From contig NZ_BAAAXV010000009.1 of assembly GCF_039535785.1 (NCBI RefSeq), positions 248,001 through 312,000 on the forward strand: a DNA stretch of 64,000 bases, read 5' to 3'. Positions 57,701 through 64,000 of this stretch are shown one piece after another. A program made the translations under genes and the position numbers. The stretch is from Nonomuraea helvata. GTDB taxonomy: Bacteria; Actinomycetota; Actinomycetes; Streptosporangiales; Streptosporangiaceae. Each line of letters opens with the position of its first letter. Position 1 is the first letter of the stretch. The notes under the pieces are model-generated. The model was not told the DNA's origin. It saw nothing but the letters and a program-made list of their open reading frames with translations, and searched no databases.

Positions 57701-58324
57701 TCACACGTTTCGGTAGCGAGCTATCTTCGGAAGCCTGCGAGCCAATTCCAGCTCATCGTCGAAATCCCACTGCTCTCCACTGGGAACGCTGCCGATCGCC
57801 GGAACCAGCGGAAACCCGCTGGAAGCGCCACGTGTCTCTGCGGCTTCGCCAAGCCTGTCCGGTTCCTGTCCGGTCACCTGCTCATAGGCGTGATACGCCA
57901 CGTAGGCCAGCGACTCGAACTCAGGGCGCTCTTCCCACATCTGCTCAGGATCCCGAGGCCGGCGCTTGGTGGAGTTGGCGTACAAATCCTCCAGCTCCAG
58001 CAGGTGGAGCACCTGAGGCTGCTCGATCAGCCGATCAGGGCAGTCAGAGACTGCCTCGAACGTCTCGCGGCCCAGGCTGACGAGCCAGCTCACGAAGTAC
58101 TCGAAGCCGTCCAACGAGCCTGAACCGAACACGAACCAGTAAGCCGCATAGAGATCGACGGTGCAGCCGCGGTTCTGAGTCGTCGTCCACCAGATGTGAT
58201 AGTCGATGATCTCTTCGACCGGGCGGCGAGAGAGATCGTCCACCAACCACGCGACACGCGTTCTCCTCGTGTCGGTCTCGCGCCCGGAACGCTCGATCAG
58301 GTCCCAGAACTCATCGACATCCAT
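57701..58324 (-). CDS. DUF4240-like protein
   Basis: The 207-residue protein begins MDVDEFWDLIERSGRETDTR and contains YAAYWFVFGSGSLDGFEYFV then LVSLGRETFEAV and WEERPEFESLAYVAYHAYEQ, the layout I associate with DUF4240. GTG 58342 is a longer alternative start. Aromatic-rich and acidic, it has no known enzyme motif. Such proteins are common on actinomycete accessory DNA. Confidence 0.8.
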   Translation of the reverse strand: MDVDEFWDLIERSGRETDTRRTRVAWLVDDLSRRPVEEIIDYHIWWTTTQNRGCTVDLYAAYWFVFGSGSLDGFEYFVSWLVSLGRETFEAVSDCPDRLIEQPQVLHLLELEDLYANSTKRRPRDPEQMWEERPEFESLAYVAYHAYEQVTGQEPDRLGEAAETRGASSGFPLVPAIGSVPSGEQWDFDDELELARRLPKIARYRNV

Positions 58325-58464
58325 GCCGCGTGATGCTCGCACCCCTGGGCCACCGTGTAAAGATCACGGAACAGGGACGGAACAGGCCGAGACCGATGAT
58401 CGGGCAGCGCTTCTGCGGACCCGGCCCACCCCACAGGAAGCGCCGGGTTTCCGCATGTCAACGC

Positions 58465-59628
58465 CTACTTGAGCAACTGACGGGCCATCACCATGCGCTG
58501 GATCTGGTTCGTCCCCTCGTAGATCTGGGTGATCTTGGCGTCGCGCATCATGCGCTCCACCGGGAAGTCCTTCGTGTAACCGTAACCACCCAGCAGTTGC
58601 ACCGCATCCGTGGTGATCTCCATGGCCGCGTCCGAGGCGGCGCACTTCGCGGCGCTGGACAGGAAGGTCAGATCCTTCTGCGGCTCCCCGTGCATCGCCC
58701 GCTCCGACTTCGCCGCCGCATGGTACGTGAGCTGCCTGGCCGCCTCGAGCTTCATGGCCATGTCGGCGATCATGAACTGCAGCCCCTGGAAGTCCGCCAC
58801 CGGGCGGCCGAACTGCTTGCGTTCCTTGACGTAGCCGATCGCGTAGTCCAGGGCGCCCTGTGCGATTCCCAGGGCCTGGGCGGCGATGGTGACGCGGGTG
58901 TGGTCCAAGGTGGCCAGGGCGGTCTTGAAGCCGGTGCCTGGCTCGCCGATCATGCGGTCGGCCGGGATCCGGACATCGTCCAGGATCACCTGGCGGGTGG
59001 GTGAGCCCTTGATGCCGAGCTTCTTCTCCTTGGGGCCGAAGGAGACGCCCTCGTCCGACTTCTCGACGACGAAGGCCGAGATGCCCTTGGCGCCCGCCGA
59101 CGGATCCGTCACGGCCATGACCGTGTAGTACTCCGAGACCCCGGCGTTGGTGATCCACATCTTGGTGCCGTTGAGCACGTAGTCGTCGCCGTCCCGCACG
59201 GCCTTCGTCTTCATGGACGCCGCGTCCGAGCCCGCCTCCGGCTCCGAGAGGGCGTACGAGAACATGGCCTCGCCGCTCGCCACCGCGGGCAGATAGCGGG
59301 ACTTCAGGTCCTCCGAGGCCGAAAGGAGGAGGGGGACGGTGCCGAGCTTGTTCACGGCGGGGATCAGAGACGAGGAGGCGCAGGCGCGGGCCACCTCCTC
59401 GATCACGATGACGGTGGCCAGAGCGTCCGCCCCCGCGCCCCCGTACTGCTCGGGAATGTGTACGGCGTGCAGGTCCGACGACACGAGCGCCTTGTAGACG
59501 TCCCAGGGGAACTCCTCGGTCTCGTCGGCCTCGGCGGCGTGCGGGGCGATCTTCTCGTCGGCCAGGGCCCGGACCGTCTCCCTGAGCATGTCGTGCTCTT
59601 CGGCGGGCGCGTATAGAGGGAAGCTCAT
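58465..59628 (-). CDS. Acyl-CoA dehydrogenase, FadE25-like
   Basis: The 387-residue protein has the acyl-CoA dehydrogenase signatures SYALSEPEAGSDAASMKTKA and, near the C-terminus, LLGGYGYTKDFPVERMMRDA followed by KITQIYEGTNQIQRMVMARQ. The Glu in IYEGT is the catalytic base position. It oxidises acyl-CoA to enoyl-CoA with FAD in beta-oxidation or branched-chain catabolism. In M. tuberculosis fadE25 (Rv3274c) precedes purE and purK in the same order, which supports orthology. Confidence 0.93.
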   Translation of the reverse strand: MSFPLYAPAEEHDMLRETVRALADEKIAPHAAEADETEEFPWDVYKALVSSDLHAVHIPEQYGGAGADALATVIVIEEVARACASSSLIPAVNKLGTVPLLLSASEDLKSRYLPAVASGEAMFSYALSEPEAGSDAASMKTKAVRDGDDYVLNGTKMWITNAGVSEYYTVMAVTDPSAGAKGISAFVVEKSDEGVSFGPKEKKLGIKGSPTRQVILDDVRIPADRMIGEPGTGFKTALATLDHTRVTIAAQALGIAQGALDYAIGYVKERKQFGRPVADFQGLQFMIADMAMKLEAARQLTYHAAAKSERAMHGEPQKDLTFLSSAAKCAASDAAMEITTDAVQLLGGYGYTKDFPVERMMRDAKITQIYEGTNQIQRMVMARQLLK

Positions 59629-59752
59629 GCGCTAGATACTAGGACGTCCGACCTTTTGTTACCAGCTAGTACGGTTTGCGAAGAGGTGCAGGTGGCACGT
59701 AGGAGGTAGCGAGTCCCGGTAGCATGCCTGCGCGACCGAAAGGAGCTCACTC

Positions 59753-61066
59753 GTGCCATATCGCCTCACGGTGATCGGGACCGGATACCTGGGGATCACC
59801 CATGCGGCGTGCATGGCTGATCTTGGATTCGAGGTCCTTGGCCTTGACGTAGACGAAGACAAGATCGCCAGACTGAACCAAGGTGAGCTTCCGATCCACG
59901 AGCCGGGGCTCGAACCGGTGCTCCGCCGCGGCCTCGAATCCGGCCGCCTCCGCTTCACCACCTCCTACGAGGAGGTCGCCGCCTTCGGCGACGTGCACTT
60001 CGTCTGCGTGGGCACGCCGCAGAAACGCGGCGAGTACGCCGCGGACGTCACCTACGTGGACAGCGCCATCGAGGCCCTCGCCCCGCTCCTCGACCGGGAG
60101 TGCCTGGTCGTCGGCAAGTCCACCGTGCCCGTCGGCACGGCCGAGCGGCTCGCGGACAAGCTCGCCCGCCTCGCGCCCGCCGGAGCGGAGGCCGAGCTGG
60201 CGTGGAACCCCGAGTTCCTGCGTGAGGGGTTCGCGGTCGAGGACACCTTGCACCCGGACCGCCTCGTGCTCGGTGTACGCACCGAACGAGCAGAGAAGGT
60301 GCTGCGCGAGGTCTACGAGCCGATGGGCGACGTTCCGTTCGTGGTGACCGATCTCGCCACCTCCGAGCTGGTCAAGACGGCCGCCAACGCCTTCCTCGCC
60401 ACCAAGATCTCCTTCATCAACGCCATGGCCGAGGTCTGCGAGGCCGCTCACGCCGACGTCAAGCAGCTCTCCGAGGCCCTGTCGTACGACGACAGGATCG
60501 GCGGACGCTACCTGAGCGCCGGGCTCGGGTTCGGCGGCGGCTGCCTGCCCAAGGACATCAGGGCCTTCATGGCACGGGCCGGTGAGCTGGGCGCGGACCA
60601 GGCGCTGACGTTCCTGCGCGAGGTGGACGCCATCAACATGCGCCGCCGCGCCCGCATGGTCGACCTGGCCAGGGAGCTGGCCGGGGGCTCGTTCCACGGG
60701 TGCACCGTGGGCGTGCTGGGCGCCGCGTTCAAGCCCAACTCGGACGACATTCGCGACTCCCCCGCACTGGACGTCGCCGTGACCATCGGCCACCAGGGCG
60801 GACAGGTCACCGTGTACGACCCGATCGCGCTCGGGAACGCCCGTAAGGCTCATCCCGAGCTGAACTACGGCGAGTCGGCCCTTGAGGCGGTCCGCGGGGC
60901 ACACGTCGTGCTGCTGCTGACGGAGTGGCAGGAGTTCGTGGAGCTCGACCCGGAGGAGCTGGGCTCGGTGGTCGCGACCCGGCGCATCGTGGACGGACGC
61001 AACGCCCTGAACGCCGAGACGTGGCGGTCCGCCGGATGGCACTACCGCGCCCTGGGCCGCCCGTAG
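59753..61066 (+). CDS. UDP-glucose/GDP-mannose 6-dehydrogenase family
   Basis: The 437-residue enzyme has the N-terminal NAD motif VIGTGYLGITHAACMADLGF, the catalytic Cys region LGFGGGCLPKD and AAFKPNSDDIRDSPALDV in the C-terminal domain, the hallmarks of nucleotide-sugar 6-dehydrogenases. It makes a UDP-uronic or GDP-mannuronic acid for envelope polysaccharide. GTG 59753 follows AAAGGAG by 7 bases. UDP-glucose is the commoner substrate in actinobacteria, but manB in this locus leaves GDP-mannose possible. Confidence 0.9.
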   Translation: MPYRLTVIGTGYLGITHAACMADLGFEVLGLDVDEDKIARLNQGELPIHEPGLEPVLRRGLESGRLRFTTSYEEVAAFGDVHFVCVGTPQKRGEYAADVTYVDSAIEALAPLLDRECLVVGKSTVPVGTAERLADKLARLAPAGAEAELAWNPEFLREGFAVEDTLHPDRLVLGVRTERAEKVLREVYEPMGDVPFVVTDLATSELVKTAANAFLATKISFINAMAEVCEAAHADVKQLSEALSYDDRIGGRYLSAGLGFGGGCLPKDIRAFMARAGELGADQALTFLREVDAINMRRRARMVDLARELAGGSFHGCTVGVLGAAFKPNSDDIRDSPALDVAVTIGHQGGQVTVYDPIALGNARKAHPELNYGESALEAVRGAHVVLLLTEWQEFVELDPEELGSVVATRRIVDGRNALNAETWRSAGWHYRALGRP

Positions 61067-61082
61067 CCCTCTGGAAACCACA

Positions 61083-61113
61083 ATGGCCGCCCGCTGAATC
61101 CGCGGGCGGCCAT
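61083..61113. terminator. Hairpin terminator between the dehydrogenase and purE
   Basis: A perfect 12-bp stem (atggccgcccgc at 61083-61094, gcgggcggccat at 61102-61113) has a 7-base loop. It sits between two convergent gene ends, 16 bases after the plus-strand stop and 13 bases before the purE stop, so it can serve both strands. Confidence 0.8.
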
Positions 61114-61125
61114 GCCATTCTCCAG

Positions 61126-61626
61126 CTAGCCCCGCAGCTCGGCGGCCTCCGCGCGGAGCTTCTCGCCCTTGGCGTACGCCTGCTCCTTCAGCCGGGCCTG
61201 GAACTCCTCCATGCGCTCCCGCAGCTTCGCGTCCGACGCGGCGAGAATGCGTACGGCCAGGAGCCCCGCGTTGCGAGCGCCGCCCACCGCCACCGTGGCC
61301 ACCGGCACCCCGGCGGGCATCTGGACGATCGACAGCAGGGAGTCCATCCCGTCGAGGTACTTCAGCGGCACCGGCACCCCGATCACCGGCAACGGCGTGA
61401 CGGAGGCCAGCATCCCGGGCAGGTGCGCGGCCCCTCCGGCGCCGGCGATGATCACCTGGAGGCCGCGGGACGCGGCGCTGCGGCCGTACTCGATCATCTC
61501 GGCGGGCATGCGGTGCGCCGAGACCACGTCCGCCTCGAAGGGCACGCCGAACTCCGCGACGGCCTCCGCGGCGGCCTTCATGACCGGCCAGTCGGAGTCG
61601 CTGCCCATCACGATGCCCACGCTCAT
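61126..61626 (-). CDS. purE: N5-carboxyaminoimidazole ribonucleotide mutase
   Basis: The 166-residue protein starts VGIVMGSDSDWPVMKAAAEA and contains SAHRMP and GAGGAAHLPGMLAS, the class I PurE signatures with the catalytic His in SAHR. It converts N5-CAIR to CAIR in purine synthesis. ATG 61626 overlaps the purK stop (ATGA). Confidence 0.97.
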   Translation of the reverse strand: MSVGIVMGSDSDWPVMKAAAEAVAEFGVPFEADVVSAHRMPAEMIEYGRSAASRGLQVIIAGAGGAAHLPGMLASVTPLPVIGVPVPLKYLDGMDSLLSIVQMPAGVPVATVAVGGARNAGLLAVRILAASDAKLRERMEEFQARLKEQAYAKGEKLRAEAAELRG

Positions 61627-62771
61627 GTGTACTCCCCGGTGGTGAGGTAGACGGCGGCGTGGCGGGCGCGGGCGCGGACCTCTTCGAGGTTGGAGCCGAG
61701 GGCCGTCACGTGGCCGATCTTGCGGCCGGGGCGCACCTCCTTGCCGTAGAAGTGCAGCTTGATGCCCGGATCGTGGGCCAGCACGTGCTCATAGCGCTTG
61801 AACAGGTCGGGCTCCTCGCCCCCGAGCAGGTTGGCCATGACGACGACCTGGGCGGTCATCTTGGGCGAACCGAGCGGCAGGTCCAGCACCGCCCTCAGAT
61901 GCTGCTCGAACTGCGACGTCGTCGAGCCCTCGATCGTCCAGTGGCCGCTGTTGTGCGGGCGCATGGCCAGCTCGTTGACCACGAGCCCGTTAGGGGTGTC
62001 GAACAGCTCCACCGCGAGCAGCCCGGTCACACCCAGCTCGTGGGCGATCTTCAGGCCGATGCGCTGCGCCTGCGCCGCCTCCTCGGGGTCCAGCCGGGGA
62101 GCGGGCGCGATGACCTCCACGCAGATGCCGTCCTGCTGGACGGTCTCCACGACCGGGTAGCTGACGCCCTGCCCGTGCGGCGAGCGGGCCACCAGCACCG
62201 CGAGCTCCCGCTCGAACGGCACGAACGCCTCGGCGAGCAGCTCGACCCCGGTCGCGAACGCCTCCGCGACCTCCTCCGGGGACCGGCACACCCACACGCC
62301 GCGGCCGTCGTAGCCGCCGCGCACCGACTTCAGCACCACGGGCCAGCCGTGCTCGCCCGCGAAGCGCTCGGCCTCCTCGGCCGACGACACGCGTGCCCAG
62401 GCCGGGCAGGGCACGCCGACCGCGCTGAGCCGCTCGCGCATGACCGCCTTGTCCTGGGCGTGCACGAGCGCGTCGGCGCCGGGGTGCACCGCGTGGCCGG
62501 CGTCGGCCAGAGCCCGGATGTGCTCGGTCGGGACGTGTTCGTGGTCGAACGTGATCGCGGCGCAGCCCTTGGCGAATTCGCGTAGATCGTCGAGATCGCG
62601 GTAGTCTCCGATGCGCGTGTCGACGATCACCCGTGCGGCGCTCTCCTCAGGGGTGTTGGCCAGCACTCGCAGCTCGACACCCAGCGCGATGGCCGGTGGC
62701 TGCGACATCCTGGCCAGCTGACCCGCGCCGACGATGCCGACGACCGGTCCGATGGGGCTGTAGGAACTCAC
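61623..62771 (-). CDS. purK: N5-carboxyaminoimidazole ribonucleotide synthase
   Basis: The 382-residue ATP-grasp enzyme has GIVGAGQLARMSQPPAIALG at the N-terminus, VVLKSVRGGYDGRGVWVCRS as the ATP-grasp loop and VNELAMRPHNSGHWTIEG, characteristic of PurK. It uses ATP and bicarbonate to carboxylate AIR. GTG 62771 matches the usual N-terminus; the longer open frame upstream has no support. It forms an operon with purE. Confidence 0.96.
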   Translation of the reverse strand: MSSYSPIGPVVGIVGAGQLARMSQPPAIALGVELRVLANTPEESAARVIVDTRIGDYRDLDDLREFAKGCAAITFDHEHVPTEHIRALADAGHAVHPGADALVHAQDKAVMRERLSAVGVPCPAWARVSSAEEAERFAGEHGWPVVLKSVRGGYDGRGVWVCRSPEEVAEAFATGVELLAEAFVPFERELAVLVARSPHGQGVSYPVVETVQQDGICVEVIAPAPRLDPEEAAQAQRIGLKIAHELGVTGLLAVELFDTPNGLVVNELAMRPHNSGHWTIEGSTTSQFEQHLRAVLDLPLGSPKMTAQVVVMANLLGGEEPDLFKRYEHVLAHDPGIKLHFYGKEVRPGRKIGHVTALGSNLEEVRARARHAAVYLTTGEYT

Positions 62772-63049
62772 GCCAGGTGAGCTTACCGGGACGGAACGAC
62801 TTTCCCGGACGCTCCGGGCTGGGCGGCCGTTCCGGGTCGCCTTCGCAGGCACGACCGCCCAGCGCTCTGCCCCGCCCGCATGCCGGATGGCGCGGGAGGA
62901 TGCAACGTAGCGTAATGCCCATCTTTCGTAATGCCGGGGCATAAAGCGGTATTTCTAAGCAGGATGTTCGCGAGGCTGATATCGACCCTACATCCTGACC
63001 GGTACGCTGAGAGGATCCGGCACAGCGAAGGAAGGGACCGAGCGGAGAC

Positions 63050-63532
63050 GTGAATTTCGTTGGACGCCTCTATGAGCGGTTCGCCTCGCTGGTCTACGAG
63101 CTCGCCAAGTTCGGCAGCATCGGGGCCATCGCCTTCCTGATCGACTTCGGCCTGCTCAACCTCTGCAACGTCGTGCTGGACTGGGGCCCGCTGACGTCGA
63201 AGGTCGTGGCGACGACGGTCTCCACGACGTTCGCCTACCTCGGCAACCGCTACTGGACCTTCCGGCACCGCGAGCAGAACGGGCTGGGGCGCGAATACTT
63301 CCTGTTCTTCCTGCTCAACGGCATCGCACTGCTGTTCGGCATGCTGGCGATCGGCTTCACCACCTACACGCTGGGCCTGGACGACCCGCTCAGCTTCAAC
63401 ATCGCCAACATCGTGGGCGTCGGGCTCGGCACGCTCTTCCGTTACTGGTCGTACAAGAAGTGGGTGTTCCTGGAGGCCACCGAGCCGATCCCGGTGGAGC
63501 TGCCCGAGGCCGGGGTCAAGCAGGACCGCTGA
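63050..63532 (+). CDS. GtrA family membrane protein
   Basis: The 160-residue protein has four membrane segments with FGSIGAIAFLIDFGLLNLCN, FAYLGNRYWTFRHR and FRYWSYKKWVFLEA, the GtrA/DPMS pattern. GtrA-type proteins help translocate polyprenyl-linked sugars, and this one could pair with the DPM1-like enzyme earlier in the window. GTG 63050 has GGAG close upstream. It is divergent from purK, in the same relation as M. tuberculosis Rv3277 to purK. Confidence 0.92.
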   Translation: MNFVGRLYERFASLVYELAKFGSIGAIAFLIDFGLLNLCNVVLDWGPLTSKVVATTVSTTFAYLGNRYWTFRHREQNGLGREYFLFFLLNGIALLFGMLAIGFTTYTLGLDDPLSFNIANIVGVGLGTLFRYWSYKKWVFLEATEPIPVELPEAGVKQDR

Positions 63533-64000
63533 CCACCCGGTTCCTGCTGCCGTCGTCCTCCGCCGGGCGCAGGAAGATGGCGAACGTGGCGGGGCGGCGC
63601 CGTATCAGCTCCAACCGGCCGCCGTCGGCGGCGGCCAGCGCGCGGGCGAGCGTCAGGCCCAGGCCGGTGCCTCCGCCGCCGCTGACGTTCCGCTCGAAGA
63701 TCTTGGGTGCTATCTCGTCGGCGATCCCCGGGCCCTCGTCGGCCACCTCGATCACCACGTAGTTGTCGCCGCTGGTGACGGTGACGGTGACGGCGCCGCC
63801 GCCGTGGCGCAGTGAGTTCTCCAGCAGGGAGGCGATCACCTGGCCGAATCCGCCGGTGGTGGCCATCGCCTTCAGCCCGCGCCCGCCCTCCAGGCGCAGG
63901 ATGCGGCCGGCGTCCCTGAACACCGGCTCCCACTCCCTGACCTGCTGGATGAGGACCTCGTCGACGGCGATCGGCTCGGCCTGGGCGTGGCGCTGACGCC
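63516..64000 (-). CDS. Sensor histidine kinase, C-terminal catalytic part (partial)
   Basis: The frame is open to the right edge, so only the last 161 residues are seen. They form a HATPase domain: SLLENSLRHGGG is the N box, EVADEGPGIADEI the G1 box and GGGGTGLGLTLARALAAA the G2 box. The phosphoacceptor histidine and sensor region lie outside the window. It overlaps the convergent GtrA gene by 17 bp. Confidence 0.9.
   Translation of the reverse strand, partial: RQRHAQAEPIAVDEVLIQQVREWEPVFRDAGRILRLEGGRGLKAMATTGGFGQVIASLLENSLRHGGGAVTVTVTSGDNYVVIEVADEGPGIADEIAPKIFERNVSGGGGTGLGLTLARALAAADGGRLELIRRRPATFAIFLRPAEDDGSRNRVVSGPA

Noticed and set aside
59747..61081. Open frame of about 440 codons antisense to the nucleotide-sugar dehydrogenase
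   Set aside because: The plus-strand frame carries all dehydrogenase motifs; the antisense text is low complexity.

Overview
The window is GC-rich, densely packed actinobacterial chromosome. Coenzyme F420 genes (fbiA, fbiB, fbiC), LCP-family ligases, GTG/TTG starts and ATGA/GTGA start-stop overlaps suggest a filamentous actinomycete, possibly of the Streptosporangiaceae type; genus is inference. The skeleton fbiA-fbiB ... manB ... LCP ... fadE25-like ... purE-purK-GtrA follows, from memory, the order of Mycobacterium tuberculosis Rv3261 to Rv3277. Here it is expanded by a large envelope-glycopolymer locus and interrupted by an accessory segment.

0-9.4 kb: a partial membrane protein, fbiA-fbiB, a decayed interval with a chitin-binding-domain remnant and a strong bidirectional hairpin, a membrane-anchored solute-binding/VWA protein, fbiC and an AlkA-type glycosylase. 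9.5-37.4 kb: cell-envelope polysaccharide locus. It holds manB (GDP-mannose supply), several GT4 and GT2 glycosyltransferases, two GT-C-like membrane proteins, two paralogous LPG-synthase-like flippase-family proteins, a methyltransferase, an acyltransferase and two LCP ligases. Nested in it (26.6-34.9 kb) is a putative polyol-phosphate module: a glycerol-1-phosphate-dehydrogenase-like protein, two nucleotidyltransferases (one TarI/IspD-like), two CDP-alcohol phosphotransferases, a DUF5941-like membrane protein and a TagF-like glycerophosphotransferase. Together these could make and polymerise an activated glycerol-phosphate or related unit, which the LCP proteins could attach to the wall.

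37.4-48.1 kb: regulatory and secreted genes. These are a STAS protein, a GNAT acetyltransferase, an F420-type LLM oxidoreductase, a lipoprotein, a five-repeat BTRD1-like secreted protein, a secreted propeller-like protein, an ATPase with a perfect 14-bp-arm palindrome at its start, a VOC protein, a lamin-tail-domain protein and a MacB-type ABC transporter.

48.1-58.3 kb: accessory segment containing an IS3 transposase remnant, a compact oxygenase operon (GT1 glycosyltransferase, Rieske dioxygenase alpha/beta, MFS exporter, CMD protein, Cys-rich unknown, convergent flavodoxin-fold protein), a toxin-antitoxin-like pair, a tyrosine-recombinase remnant, a PIN-domain protein and a DUF4240-like protein. 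58.4-64 kb: conserved core again: acyl-CoA dehydrogenase, nucleotide-sugar dehydrogenase, purE-purK, GtrA and the end of a histidine kinase. I saw no tRNA, rRNA or CRISPR array.
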